A DNA stretch of 64,000 nucleotides from assembly GCF_042680125.1 (NCBI RefSeq), contig NZ_JBHTNY010000015.1; one strand, written 5' to 3'. Source of the stretch: Robinsoniella peoriensis. Its GTDB lineage: Bacteria > Bacillota > Clostridia > Lachnospirales > Lachnospiraceae. The notes under the pieces were generated by a model. That model was not told the DNA's origin. It searched no databases and saw only the letters and a list, made by a program, of their open reading frames with translations. The first letter of the stretch is position 1; each line of letters opens with the position of its first letter. Shown piece by piece: positions 1 through 10,361 of the stretch. The position numbers were made by a program, and so were the translations under genes.

Positions 1-3000
1 GTATAGATCTTTCCTTTTTTTGCTGCGATTACGAATGTCTTTGTAATGCTGCCTTTATAGCCGCCTTTTCCAGTGAGTATAAGCTGTGCTTTGCCGGGAT
101 TTACATTATTCTTATAGGTAAGGGTATAATCTGTACCTGCCCTTAATACCTTACTTCCATATCTTACTGTTACCGATGGTTTTATGGATCTGCCGGTATG
201 GGTCTGGCGAGCTATACTGCCTATTGACAGTTTTGATACATCAATTGGCTGCTGAACATTAGTCTCCGGTTTTTTGGTAAGACCTTTGATTGCCGCATCC
301 AGTGCTCTTGCTGCTGCATCTACTTCCGCCTGGGATGCATTTTCAGAAAGTCTTACTGCTGCTTCCAATGCATTTTTAAATACTCTTACACTTTCATCTG
401 TATACAGAAGCAATTGCGCTGCTGTAACTGCACGGGCATTCTGAATCAACACATTCAACTGGTCTCTGTAGACCGGTGGCTTTGCAGTAAGTCCTTTGAT
501 TGCTGCATCCAGTGCTTCTGCCGCTGCATCTACTTCCGGCTGGAATGCATCTTCTGAAAGTCTTACTGCTGCTTCCAGGGCATTTTTAAATGCCTTTGCA
601 CTATCATCCGTATATTTCTTCAGTTCGGCATCTGTAATTGCACATGCCTGTTCAATCAGCTGATCCAACTGTTCCCTGGAAACCGGTTTTCTCTGCAGCG
701 CTGTGTAGATGCTCTTTGTGATTTCACCGTTTACTTCCAGTGTACCTGTCAAATCCATGTATCCCTCTTCAGAAACAGTGTAAGTGTAAGAACCTCTCTG
801 CAATAAATAACTTCCATCCGCTTCCGGTTGGCTATCTGTTATGGAAACTGTTGCATCCTGTGGATCTGCTTCAAAAATGACTCTGGTTACTTCCGAACTT
901 GTCTCAAATCCTCTGACTTCAACATTATCTATGTATGCAGCATTTTCACCTGCTTTGCCTGAGAAGGAGAAGTAGAGACCGCCGCCGCCGCTCAATCCGC
1001 TAACGTCACGTTCTGCCATCCAGTTTTCCGGCTCTTCGGCATCCCTGGTCCAGATTTTAATTGCCATATGATCATCAGATGTCTGCATTTTTACCTTGTA
1101 CCATGTATCTGCCTGTAACGGATAAACATCATTACTGATTCCCGTAATATTGTTTGCATTACCGTTTACATTCTGCTGCAGGAGAATACCGCCCCAGCCT
1201 GGCAGCATTGGATATGCATACATACTGTCCGGACTCAGATTTTGAAAATAGTTGCTTGGATAAAGACCTTCCAGGCCGCCTAACGGATTCTGAAACTTAT
1301 AATCAAAGGTCATCACCGTACTTGGCCAATCGGCCTTGTGCATTAGTCTCACATCCTGACCAATACCGTTTAATTTCAGCAGTTTCCCTGATTCCTGTTC
1401 TTCAATCTCAATAGATTCTCCATTAATGGCTGTATATCCTTTTGTATCCAGGTCTGTGAATGTACCGGCATCATACACATCAAAATTGTCTTCAAAAACA
1501 AGCTCACCCGGCTGTAAATCCACCGTAAACCGGATTGTTCTGGTTTTTTCTGTGTTTCCGGCTCTGTCTACCGAGCGGTACGAAATGACATAGTCACCGT
1601 TTGTTCCAAATATTAGAGGTTCTGTATAAGCAGTAAATTCACTGTCACCCAGCTGATACTCAATATCCGCCACGCCAGAATCGAGGTCTTCTGCAAATAA
1701 CGATACCTGAACCTGACTGTTATAAATTCCTTTGTCTTCTGCATTCTGATTTCCAGAAAGGATAGCGGTTGTTACCGGTGCCGTGCGGTCAGCTGACATA
1801 TCTTCTGTTATTCCTGGCTGATATCCGAGTACACACAAGTTATCAATACTTGCTTTTTCCCCATCTATGAAACTAGTCATCTGCACCAGAAGTCCGCCTT
1901 TATCCACACCCGAGAAAGTAGTCGCAGAAGTCCATATGGATGGTTCCGGCTTTCCTTTTTCCCATATCTTTACTTTCATCTCATGTCCAACAATAGCAAT
2001 TTTCGTGCTGTACCAGGTACCCACCTTATAGCTGTAATTTCCGCCGCCTCCAGGGCCGTTTAAGCTGCCGTCTACATACTGCTGGTAACCCAGACCATTG
2101 GTGTAATTCGGAGTAAGCAGTACGAGATATTTATTGCCGTGGTCCATGAATCTCGGTGAAAGGAATAATCCTCCGTAACTCTGTGGGTTTACGTCATATC
2201 TTAAATCCATGGATAGCATAACATCCTGCCAGTCCGCTTCTTTTTCCAGACGGGCATCGACGCCGTCAGCAGGCTTATTGATGCGCAGAAACTGTGTTCC
2301 GTCCTCATTTTTCTCTACATAAGCACTATTCACAATGGCTGTATAGCGGTTTACAGCAGATTCCTGATCCACTAATTTTCCTGCTGCATAATCTTCAAAG
2401 TCATCTTTAAATAATTCTTCTGTAAAATTACCTACATTAATTTTCTTTGCATTACTCTGGATTCCATCTGCACTTTCAATAAATACAGAACCGCTTACAA
2501 CACCGCCCGGCATACGCAAAAGTATTTTTTTAGCTGTCCAGCTGATGATATTTCCGGACTGTGCATCCACATAAACCGGACCTTGTGCCCCGCTAAGTAC
2601 CACTCTTCCTGTTTCTTTGCCAAAGTTTCCTTCCAGCAACACTTTATCCCCGGATGAAATAAATTCCGGCGCTGTTAATTTATTCAACTCAATCGGAATG
2701 ATGATTTCTCCGCCAGCTTCCTGTACTCCGGCATTTGCTGCCAGTTCCACTGGATAACGGTCGTCGTCCGGAGCTACTCCATAATAATTATTGCCTCCGT
2801 CTACATAATGATCTGCCTTGTATCCATAGGTATACTCCCGGACATTATGATTCATATCTACCTGAACATTGTATGTAATATTCTGATCCACAGTCATTCC
2901 GCCGCTGCCCTGATCCAGGTAAATACCGCCCGGCCAGCCTACATTATCATGGATTATATTGCCTTTAATGCTGGTGACCGGCATGTCACCAAGTGTATAA

Positions 3001-4679
3001 ACGCCTGCCCCGTCGTGTAGTTTCATCATACACATGGAAACATCATTATTTTCAATAATATTATTACGTGATACTGCTGCATCTCCAAGAGGAAATACGG
3101 GATATTCCGCAGGGGTCTCATCATCGGGCGTGCCGTCCGGTTTATAACGTCCGCCCTGCTCCCAGTATCCCCAGCCCCAGCCTACGGAAATACCGGAATA
3201 AGCCACGTCACGAATTGTATTATTCGTAATAACAGTTCCATCCGTATAGCCTGCCACAACGGCAATGCTTCCCTTATATTCCGTACCGATTCCGTTAAAG
3301 TAATTATTTGTAATCGTATTGTCTTTTACTATTAAACGCTCATCATGGGGTGTTTTATTTTTAATATGGTTCTCAACAGTATCTCCGGGCATCAAAGGAT
3401 GTGCTTCGGTAATACTGACCCCTCCCACAAGTATTCCGCCTGCCGATATATCTTTAAATACACTATTTTTTACTGTGTTGCCCACAGAACCATCCAGCAT
3501 ATTGATTCCGGCTGAACCCAGGTTCTGGAATGTACAGCGGTCAAAGGTAATTCCTTTTGCCATCTTAGTAACAATTGCCGCTCCCGGTGCCAGAGAATAT
3601 GCATGCATGTTGAAATCTTCTTTGGGATCATGGGCAAAGTTAGCCTGCTGCTCCGGCCACCCCTTTGCACTGGGATAGAGCCAGGTATTATAGGAAAATC
3701 CAAAGCCTTCAAAGCTGATATCTGACACGCTTTCATCCAGGTTTCCCTCCAGTGTAATTAAATTTTCCACACTTGGAATAATGGCCTGTGTCTGGCTCAT
3801 TTCCTGTCCTGCTTTTGGCATATAGTAGATCTTCTTTTCCTGGCTGTCAAAGTACCATTCCCCCGGTTCATCCAACAGTTCATAGGCATTTTCCACGTAA
3901 TCAGGTCCTCTGTTAATCTGGACTCCACCTGCAATCTGCCCGGTTTTAAAGGAATCCCACTCCATTTTAATAAAACTGTTGTTTTCATCCAGTTTTGTAA
4001 TTGATGTTACAGGTGAAATCCGGTGTGCCCAGCTGATATCCCAGATAAATTCAATATTGTCGGGATTTCTCCAGTTTAGAATATCCGTATTTGCGCAGCG
4101 AAAGCCCGTATAAGCGTCATGGTTTCCATTGTATGTAGTATACGTGGTTTTCTCTCCGCTACGGACCATTTCACCTTTAATTTTTCCTTTTGCACGGACT
4201 GCCATTTCTCCATCCACATAAAACTGTCTGGTATTATCAATGTCCGCATCCGCTGCCAGAAGCCCCGGACGTTTTTCATCATTTGCATCTTCCCACCCGG
4301 TAACCTCCAGTCCGGAGGTGAGTACTGCTTTCCCGGGTTCTTTTGCTTTGTAAATTATTTTGTGTCCATTACTTGCAGAATCCTCCTGGTTAAATGCAAC
4401 CGTACTATCCAGAAGATATTCCCCATCATCAAAATAAACAACGATATCTCCGGTCATATGATCATTTAATCCCTGCACCGCCAGTCTTGCTTCTTCCATA
4501 CTGGCAAAAGGATTCTGTTCTGACCCGTCCCCTGTTCCAGGCTCTGTTCGGGCCGAGACATAGATCTCAGCCATTACCTGGCTGCTGCTTACTTCTGCCT
4601 GCTCTGCCATTGCAACTCCCGGAACAGAACTTACTAACATTGCTGCAGATAACAAACCTGCTACTAACTTTTTCCTCAT
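1..4679 (-). CDS. Very large secreted beta-helix protein, 3' end outside window
   Basis: The minus-strand frame is open from the ATG at 4679 to the window edge, giving 1559 visible codons and no stop, so the C-terminus is missing. Residues 1-25 are a signal peptide (MRKK, hydrophobic core, cleavage after AMA). About residues 30-600 read as a right-handed parallel beta-helix, with many short N/G-rich turns such as NNTIRDVAYSGISVGWG. Next come a LamG/DUF1080-like beta-sandwich, an Ig-like domain (SVDRAGNTEKTRTIRFTVD), a second LamG-like sandwich, a PEGA-like segment, two FIVAR modules and an Ig-like C-terminal repeat ending near FVIAAKKGKIY. Families of this kind are cell-surface or secreted glycan-binding or glycan-degrading proteins; the catalytic class is not decided here. 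It lies 29 bp downstream of the HAD gene in the same direction as the GH38 and ABC genes, so a role in extracellular glycan breakdown is inferred. Confidence 0.85.
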   Translation of the reverse strand, partial: MRKKLVAGLLSAAMLVSSVPGVAMAEQAEVSSSQVMAEIYVSARTEPGTGDGSEQNPFASMEEARLAVQGLNDHMTGDIVVYFDDGEYLLDSTVAFNQEDSASNGHKIIYKAKEPGKAVLTSGLEVTGWEDANDEKRPGLLAADADIDNTRQFYVDGEMAVRAKGKIKGEMVRSGEKTTYTTYNGNHDAYTGFRCANTDILNWRNPDNIEFIWDISWAHRISPVTSITKLDENNSFIKMEWDSFKTGQIAGGVQINRGPDYVENAYELLDEPGEWYFDSQEKKIYYMPKAGQEMSQTQAIIPSVENLITLEGNLDESVSDISFEGFGFSYNTWLYPSAKGWPEQQANFAHDPKEDFNMHAYSLAPGAAIVTKMAKGITFDRCTFQNLGSAGINMLDGSVGNTVKNSVFKDISAGGILVGGVSITEAHPLMPGDTVENHIKNKTPHDERLIVKDNTITNNYFNGIGTEYKGSIAVVAGYTDGTVITNNTIRDVAYSGISVGWGWGYWEQGGRYKPDGTPDDETPAEYPVFPLGDAAVSRNNIIENNDVSMCMMKLHDGAGVYTLGDMPVTSIKGNIIHDNVGWPGGIYLDQGSGGMTVDQNITYNVQVDMNHNVREYTYGYKADHYVDGGNNYYGVAPDDDRYPVELAANAGVQEAGGEIIIPIELNKLTAPEFISSGDKVLLEGNFGKETGRVVLSGAQGPVYVDAQSGNIISWTAKKILLRMPGGVVSGSVFIESADGIQSNAKKINVGNFTEELFKDDFEDYAAGKLVDQESAVNRYTAIVNSAYVEKNEDGTQFLRINKPADGVDARLEKEADWQDVMLSMDLRYDVNPQSYGGLFLSPRFMDHGNKYLVLLTPNYTNGLGYQQYVDGSLNGPGGGGNYSYKVGTWYSTKIAIVGHEMKVKIWEKGKPEPSIWTSATTFSGVDKGGLLVQMTSFIDGEKASIDNLCVLGYQPGITEDMSADRTAPVTTAILSGNQNAEDKGIYNSQVQVSLFAEDLDSGVADIEYQLGDSEFTAYTEPLIFGTNGDYVISYRSVDRAGNTEKTRTIRFTVDLQPGELVFEDNFDVYDAGTFTDLDTKGYTAINGESIEIEEQESGKLLKLNGIGQDVRLMHKADWPSTVMTFDYKFQNPLGGLEGLYPSNYFQNLSPDSMYAYPMLPGWGGILLQQNVNGNANNITGISNDVYPLQADTWYKVKMQTSDDHMAIKIWTRDAEEPENWMAERDVSGLSGGGGLYFSFSGKAGENAAYIDNVEVRGFETSSEVTRVIFEADPQDATVSITDSQPEADGSYLLQRGSYTYTVSEEGYMDLTGTLEVNGEITKSIYTALQRKPVSREQLDQLIEQACAITDAELKKYTDDSAKAFKNALEAAVRLSEDAFQPEVDAAAEALDAAIKGLTAKPPVYRDQLNVLIQNARAVTAAQLLLYTDESVRVFKNALEAAVRLSENASQAEVDAAARALDAAIKGLTKKPETNVQQPIDVSKLSIGSIARQTHTGRSIKPSVTVRYGSKVLRAGTDYTLTYKNNVNPGKAQLILTGKGGYKGSITKTFVIAAKKGKIY
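282..690 (-). repeat. Direct repeat encoding two FIVAR modules
   Basis: Two copies with a period of 207 bp (about 282-480 and 489-690) encode two successive about 69-residue helical modules. Both contain an Asp/Glu-rich EAAVRLSE core followed by AALDAAIKGLT. The copies are close enough at DNA level to suggest recent intragenic duplication. FIVAR modules usually act as stalks or sugar-binding spacers in surface proteins of Gram-positive bacteria. Confidence 0.75.
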
Positions 4680-4708
4680 AAGCTTTTTCTCCTTTTTCAT
4701 AACTTTGA

Positions 4709-5695
4709 TTATTTTCCTGTAATAAGAGGCAGTGCATCGCACAGATGATCATACTCTTTCAGACACAACCCGCTGACTCCTGCTTTTTCTATATTTCCAC
4801 CTCCAATTCCTATAACTGAAAATCCTGCCAGGCGCAGGGAAAGTACCCCGGCGGAAGAATCCTCCATTCCTATAACCCTGTTTCTTTCCTTTGGCATAAT
4901 TCCAAGTCCTACTCTGGCAGTCTCAGCGTACAGCCAGGGATGCGGCTTCATGGCAAGCTCACTGAGCGTTCCTGCCTGTCCCTGCCGGAAAGCCGTTCCT
5001 GCAGTGATAATGGTATCATAGAATTGAAATGGATCTCCCATCCCCATTACATCAAACGCAGATACAATTTCCGGTATCGCCTTATTGTAAAGGCCGGAAG
5101 TTACCAGCCCGATCTTAATGTGTTCAGCCTTCAGTTCCATAAGAAAGTCCTTCAGACCGGGAGACGGAACAAACGCTCCCTTTTTCCCCTGGCCTTTCAT
5201 AATCTTCTGCATTTCATCTTCGACGATTTCATAATAAAAAGTTCTTGCTTCTTCTACCTTCTGGTTTGGACAATACTTTGTAATACAATACTGTAAATGT
5301 TCCGATACTGAATGTCCTGATACAAAGGGCTCATCCTCATCCGCTAAACCAAAACTTGCATTTCCCATCAGCCTCTGCATAGTCTTCTCAATAATCCACA
5401 TCCAGAACTGCTCGCTCCGGACACTGGTTCCATCCAAATCCATCAACAGTGCTTCTGCCGGACCTTCAAATACCGGTTCCATCATGGGATAAATTGCCGG
5501 ATAACCCATTAGAGACTTCACATAGCATAAGGTCTTATCCTGATACACGGCAAATTCTGTCTTGCCGTCTTTTGTACCCAGAATCTCCTTTACACCGTCT
5601 TCCCCAACTTTAAAGGGTCCTCCATCGCTTACTTCCAGCGGTATAAAATCACCAGCATTTTTTAACGTTCCTATTCCCGGAATCCATTTTTCCAT
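4709..5695 (-). CDS. HAD-superfamily hydrolase, beta-phosphoglucomutase-like
   Basis: This 328-residue protein carries the HAD motifs in order: motif I LLMDLDGTS (Asp86 and Asp88), motif II LVTSGLY, the motif III Lys in MKPHPW, and motif IV GMEDSSAG. The cap and core resemble the beta-phosphoglucomutase/phosphatase subgroup, which acts on sugar phosphates in the cytoplasm. An N-terminal extension of about 80 residues precedes motif I and is longer than in typical family members; its function is unknown. The gene lies between GH38 and the beta-helix gene in one minus-strand series, so it probably dephosphorylates or isomerises a sugar phosphate made from the imported glycan. The substrate cannot be read from the sequence. 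Confidence 0.8.
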   Translation of the reverse strand: MEKWIPGIGTLKNAGDFIPLEVSDGGPFKVGEDGVKEILGTKDGKTEFAVYQDKTLCYVKSLMGYPAIYPMMEPVFEGPAEALLMDLDGTSVRSEQFWMWIIEKTMQRLMGNASFGLADEDEPFVSGHSVSEHLQYCITKYCPNQKVEEARTFYYEIVEDEMQKIMKGQGKKGAFVPSPGLKDFLMELKAEHIKIGLVTSGLYNKAIPEIVSAFDVMGMGDPFQFYDTIITAGTAFRQGQAGTLSELAMKPHPWLYAETARVGLGIMPKERNRVIGMEDSSAGVLSLRLAGFSVIGIGGGNIEKAGVSGLCLKEYDHLCDALPLITGK

Positions 5696-5744
5696 TTATA
5701 TGGCACCCTTTCTGTTTCTTATATTTTTTCTCAACAACTTTACT

Positions 5745-8546
5745 TTAAAGTTTTACTTCAACTGTCATAATTTTATCCGGTCCCAGTTCCAGGTTCAAAG
5801 CGGTTCCCTCATAAGTAAGGTCCGTAATTCTTTCTTCCTTCATATTAACCAGATATGCTTCTTTTACAGGACGGTCAAATATCAGCGCTGCCTCTTTTGT
5901 TTCTGTACATGGATTGTAGATACGAAGAATGATGACGTCCCTGTCTTCCCCCATCTTGATACAGGATGCCTGTGCTCCTTTGACCTCAAAAAAGCTCTTT
6001 TCATTTGGTAAATATCCTGTATTTTCATAATCCGTACTGAACTGCACCGGCAGAACAGGAATTCTCTGGCGCCTGCTCTCTTCCTGCAATCCGGCTTCTT
6101 CCCAACTGCCTCTGTGAACCGTTAATCCATAGCGGTATTCCATTTCTTCCTGGAGCTGTCCGCCCTCCTGCGACGGATAAGAAGATCCACTGCGGAACTC
6201 GGTACAGATCATATTTCTTACCGCCCGGAATAATGTACAGGATAAAATTCCCTTACGGGAAGCATCGTATTCTATAAATTCCTGTGAGACTACTCCAAAT
6301 CCCTTGTTCCCATCACTGATATCCACAAATCCCTGCATCGGCAGTTTATCCATCTCTGTATAACGGAGTCCGTTTTCTTCCTTGTCTGCAGCTGCATTTC
6401 TATAGTCCACACAGAAATGTCCTCCGGCATATGCACCTTCAGCCAAGACATCTGCATTAAAGTTTACCGACAGCCGGTGATCCTTTGCAGTATTTCTTAC
6501 CTTCAGAATTACATCCAGCTTTTTTGCATCTTTCTTCAATATGTAACGGATAGCAACCAAAAGGTCTGTCATTTCACTGCTTCTCTTGCTTTCTCCCTGG
6601 ATTCCTGCTTCGGGGCGCAGGCTAAATGCCGGGACCCGGAACTTATATGAAACACAGATGCTGGTCTGAAGGGGTGTGTTTTCTTCCATCCAGATATCTG
6701 CAGAGGTTCCACGGCTTGAGAATATCTGATCATGATAAGGCGGATAATGAATCCAGTAATCACCGATATCGCCGCCGCTTTCCAGGTAATTGAGCTCACC
6801 TGTTTCAAATCCCGTTTCCTTGTCCAGCAATTTCACTGTACCGTTTGGCTGCACGCTGGCCCTCAGATATTTATTTTCCATGACACAGGCACCTATTCCA
6901 AGCTCCCTGCCATCGCTCATGCGGGTTGCCGGCCAGAATTTCTGCTTTCTGGCAAATTTCTGCCTGGGTACCAGTTTCACTGTTTTATATCCTCCTGCAG
7001 GTATTTCACCTGTCTCCAGGATAAGTTCATGGCGGTCCGCATAGAAAGGTTCCGGCCTGGTATGGCGGCTGACTGCAGGTGTTACTGTTTCTTTTCTGGA
7101 AATATGGGCACTTTCTAATTTCTTCCCATCCATACTGTACACATCAAAATCCCAGATATTCTGTTCTTCCGGTGTATCAATTACCAGTTCCACCACTTCA
7201 TTTCTTTTTGCAGGAAGAGGATTAACAAGGAGAACCAGGATATCTTCTTTTTGAAAATCTGCTCCGGATATATTGGAAGCAATATAGCGGATGACCTGAT
7301 CATTTACACATTCGGATAATTCTGTACACTGATCCAGACGGTACATAACATCTCTGACCGTTTTCTCCTGTACAACGCCGTTAATGCTGTCATGGGACTG
7401 GGAACCCAACAGATAGTCTCTGGCTCTGTTCAGGTAATTCCTGTCATAATTCATTCCCATCAATACCCCGGCTACTGAAAGCGGTTCTGCCATATCCATC
7501 AGGATGCTTTCTGCCGATTTATTTTTCTTTTTCACAGGGTAGCGGGTCATCAGTGCATTGGCTGACACGGAAGGTGCCGGACCATCTCTCAGTTCCCCTT
7601 TAATGACTCTTAGGTCTTCCCCTGCCAGCTTTTCCTTTAAAATTGCCGCATAATCTTCCATATTTGTATGGGATAGGGTGATACCCTCTTCTTTTAGAAC
7701 TTCATTTATTTTATCAATTAATTCCGGTAACCTGGTCTGTGCACAGGTGGAATCCGATCCATCCATTAAAACCCGGTCATTTTTTAACCTGCTTGCATTC
7801 ATGGCATTCCAGGAATAAAGGGCAAGCTCTTTCAGTTTTTCTTCATGAACCTCTTCCCTGTGGCTGAGCATAAAGAAATCCTGTTCACTTCCGGTTTTAT
7901 CTGCTCTGTGATAAAGTCTTGTATTCCCATAGTCGTAGCGGAACTCATCTGACTTGTATGCCCTTCCGCTCATGGCTTCCATATAGGTATTCATATAGAA
8001 ATTGGCACGGGCATCCTCTCCAAGCCTGCTGGCAAGTACCTGCGTACCGTCTTTACCTTCCCAGATAAACTCGCTCTCCGGTGCTTTTCTCTCATTTACT
8101 CTTTTTGCCACAATGACTAAATCAATGCCAAAGCCTTTGTATATCTGAGGAAACTGACTGGGCTGTCCCCATCCAAAAGATTCATAGCCCACATTTAATT
8201 TATGTCCGTACCGGGCGCATACCTGATCTCCTTTTAGAAGATTTCTTACCAGGCTTTCTCCGCTGACCGGATACAGATCCGGAAGGGTATACCATGGTCC
8301 GATCAAAAGCCGTCTGTCCCGAATATGCTTTTCTAACCGCTCTTTATTCTCCGGACGAATCATTAGGTAATCTTCTAAGAATACGCTCTGTCCGTCAAAG
8401 AGAAAACTTACATAATCCGATCGGGTATCCAGCACATCCAGCAACTCATCCAGCATTTCCGCCAGATAAATTCTGCTTTCCCAGATTGGATACCTCCATT
8501 CCCGATCCCAGTGCGTATGTGTAATTACATAACCTTTTTTATCCAT
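5745..8546 (-). CDS. GH38 alpha-mannosidase
   Basis: The protein begins with the GH38 signature VITHTHWDREWR (zinc-binding His and Asp) and has the family's usual length (933 residues). GFGWGQPSQFPQ-like and SQSHDSINGVVQEKTVRD segments further support GH38, with the C-terminal beta-sandwich typical of these enzymes. GH38 enzymes are retaining, metal-dependent alpha-mannosidases. No signal peptide is visible, so it acts in the cytoplasm on imported mannosides. The start chosen is the ATG at 8546, which has AAGGAG 8 bases upstream; an in-frame TTG at 8552 is too close to that site. It follows the permease genes by 21 bp and is probably co-transcribed with them. Confidence 0.93.
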   Translation of the reverse strand: MDKKGYVITHTHWDREWRYPIWESRIYLAEMLDELLDVLDTRSDYVSFLFDGQSVFLEDYLMIRPENKERLEKHIRDRRLLIGPWYTLPDLYPVSGESLVRNLLKGDQVCARYGHKLNVGYESFGWGQPSQFPQIYKGFGIDLVIVAKRVNERKAPESEFIWEGKDGTQVLASRLGEDARANFYMNTYMEAMSGRAYKSDEFRYDYGNTRLYHRADKTGSEQDFFMLSHREEVHEEKLKELALYSWNAMNASRLKNDRVLMDGSDSTCAQTRLPELIDKINEVLKEEGITLSHTNMEDYAAILKEKLAGEDLRVIKGELRDGPAPSVSANALMTRYPVKKKNKSAESILMDMAEPLSVAGVLMGMNYDRNYLNRARDYLLGSQSHDSINGVVQEKTVRDVMYRLDQCTELSECVNDQVIRYIASNISGADFQKEDILVLLVNPLPAKRNEVVELVIDTPEEQNIWDFDVYSMDGKKLESAHISRKETVTPAVSRHTRPEPFYADRHELILETGEIPAGGYKTVKLVPRQKFARKQKFWPATRMSDGRELGIGACVMENKYLRASVQPNGTVKLLDKETGFETGELNYLESGGDIGDYWIHYPPYHDQIFSSRGTSADIWMEENTPLQTSICVSYKFRVPAFSLRPEAGIQGESKRSSEMTDLLVAIRYILKKDAKKLDVILKVRNTAKDHRLSVNFNADVLAEGAYAGGHFCVDYRNAAADKEENGLRYTEMDKLPMQGFVDISDGNKGFGVVSQEFIEYDASRKGILSCTLFRAVRNMICTEFRSGSSYPSQEGGQLQEEMEYRYGLTVHRGSWEEAGLQEESRRQRIPVLPVQFSTDYENTGYLPNEKSFFEVKGAQASCIKMGEDRDVIILRIYNPCTETKEAALIFDRPVKEAYLVNMKEERITDLTYEGTALNLELGPDKIMTVEVKL

Positions 8547-8567
8547 ATACAAAACTCCTTCTCTTAT

Positions 8568-9404
8568 TTAACCTTTCAACGCTCCCATAGTCAGACCGCT
8601 GACAAAATTCTTCTGTGCACAAAGATATGCAATAATAACGGGCATTGCCGCAAAAAATACATAGGCGAATACAATTCCCCAGTTTGCAGAATGGGGACCA
8701 ATAGCAGTATAAATACCTACGGTAATCGTCCTAACCTGTCCCAGCAGCAGCGGTGTCTGAAAGTCATTCCAGATTCCAAGACCTACGAAGATTGCAATAG
8801 TTGCCGTACAGGGCCGAAGCAGTGGAAACAAAATGGACCAGAATATACGGAACCTGGTCGCTCCGTCAATCGATGCCGCTTCTTCCAACTCTATAGGCAG
8901 TGAATGCACATAATTGGTATACATAAAAGAAGCAAAGGAAATATTACCGGATACAAATACCAGAATCAGAATAGGTACTCCAAACGGGATACCCATATTC
9001 CGCAGTAAAATACACAAAGGCAGATAAACGATAACATAAGGAACCATGATTCCAATCAGGAAATACACCCGGAGCATACCGGAGAGCCTGGACTTCACCC
9101 TTGCCAGATAATAAGCCGCCAGGGAAGACACGATTACCGTTATTACCGTTCCAGCCACCATTAGGATAATGGAATTGGTATACATCTCCACTAAATTGGT
9201 ATTCGGGCTTTGTAATACACTGATAATATTTTCCATCGTAGGTGGAATCGGAAGGGTCAGCGGCTGATCCAGAATGATGCCGGAGTCCTTAAAGGTATTG
9301 GCTATAGCTATGTAAATAGGCAGAATCACTATGATTGCCAGAATAAACAGAAAAGCGGTCTGAAAAATATTTACCGCCCTGGTTTTCGCTTTCATAGAAT
9401 GCAT
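8568..9404 (-). CDS. CUT1 sugar ABC transporter permease, MalG-like
   Basis: This 278-residue membrane protein has six predicted hydrophobic segments and the cytoplasmic EAA loop (ELEEAASIDGATRFRIFW, then ILFPLLRP), the contact site for the ATPase. Length and motif match the second permease of CUT1 oligosaccharide importers. Its start at 9404 overlaps the stop of the upstream permease by one base, indicating translational coupling. No ATPase gene is in the cluster. Such importers commonly share a housekeeping MsmK/MalK-type ATPase encoded elsewhere; this is known for the family and inferred here. Confidence 0.93.
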   Translation of the reverse strand: MHSMKAKTRAVNIFQTAFLFILAIIVILPIYIAIANTFKDSGIILDQPLTLPIPPTMENIISVLQSPNTNLVEMYTNSIILMVAGTVITVIVSSLAAYYLARVKSRLSGMLRVYFLIGIMVPYVIVYLPLCILLRNMGIPFGVPILILVFVSGNISFASFMYTNYVHSLPIELEEAASIDGATRFRIFWSILFPLLRPCTATIAIFVGLGIWNDFQTPLLLGQVRTITVGIYTAIGPHSANWGIVFAYVFFAAMPVIIAYLCAQKNFVSGLTMGALKG

Positions 9405-10279
9405 TACATTTCCACCTCCTTTTTATTCATGGCACTGACAATGAAGATTGAGATTGCTCCGATTGCCAGGAATAATACAACTGATATTGCAGAAGAGTAA
9501 CCTACCATATTATTGGAAAATCCCTGGGAAACAATATTATATACTACCGTTTCCGTATCGTAACCGGGACCACCGTCTGTCATAATCTTCACGACGTCGT
9601 ACATACGAAGTTCATTGATAATACTCATCAGAAAGCTCACCGACATGCCCGGTATAATAAGCGGAAGGGTTACGTTTCGGAATTTTTTCCAACGGTTCCC
9701 GCCATCTACGGTACATGCTTCGTATAATTCATGAGGCACTGTCTGAAGCGCTGCAAGATACAGCATCATATGATAGCCAAGTGTGCGCCAGATTTCTACA
9801 ATGATGATACATACAATTGCCGACCCCTGACTTCCAAGCCAGTTACCAACAAGATCCGACAATCCCAGGGCACTGAGAATACCATTTAGTACACCATTAT
9901 AGGAAAGAATACTCTTCCAAACAAAGGAGATTGCCACGGTACTTAATACAAACGGAACAAAAAAGATAATTCTAAAAACGTTACTCTTTGCAGAAGCTGT
10001 ATTTACCAGCATTGCTAAAAATAAACCAAGTATATTTACAAGAACGACTACTACAACGGAAATAACAGCAGTATTCTTTACTGCATTTCCCAATCTGGCA
10101 TCCCGGAATACATTCAGATAATTCTCAAGTCCCAGAAATTCCATTGCATTGAAACCGTTCCACTTATTCAAACTGAAATAAAAAGCCATAAAAATAGGAA
10201 TTACAAGTAAAACAGTATAGATTATAAATGCCGGTGCGGCAAAGCCAAGGGACATTTTACTTTTTTTCATTTTAAACAC
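9404..10279 (-). CDS. CUT1 sugar ABC transporter permease, MalF-like
   Basis: This 291-residue polytopic membrane protein begins with a short basic cytoplasmic tail and a first transmembrane helix (FAAPAFIIYTVLLVIPIFMA). The EAA loop reads ELYEACTVDGGNRWKKFRNV followed by LPLIIPG. It is the first permease of the CUT1 importer, encoded 82 bp downstream of the binding protein and coupled to the second permease by a one-base overlap. With GH38 beside it, the likely cargo is a mannose-containing oligosaccharide (inference). Confidence 0.93.
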   Translation of the reverse strand: MFKMKKSKMSLGFAAPAFIIYTVLLVIPIFMAFYFSLNKWNGFNAMEFLGLENYLNVFRDARLGNAVKNTAVISVVVVVLVNILGLFLAMLVNTASAKSNVFRIIFFVPFVLSTVAISFVWKSILSYNGVLNGILSALGLSDLVGNWLGSQGSAIVCIIIVEIWRTLGYHMMLYLAALQTVPHELYEACTVDGGNRWKKFRNVTLPLIIPGMSVSFLMSIINELRMYDVVKIMTDGGPGYDTETVVYNIVSQGFSNNMVGYSSAISVVLFLAIGAISIFIVSAMNKKEVEM

Positions 10280-10361
10280 CTCATATTATTTATGAAAAGC
10301 TGCTGCAAATCCATCTTTTCTGTTTGAATCTACAACAGCCCTGTTCTATTCAAATTTCGTT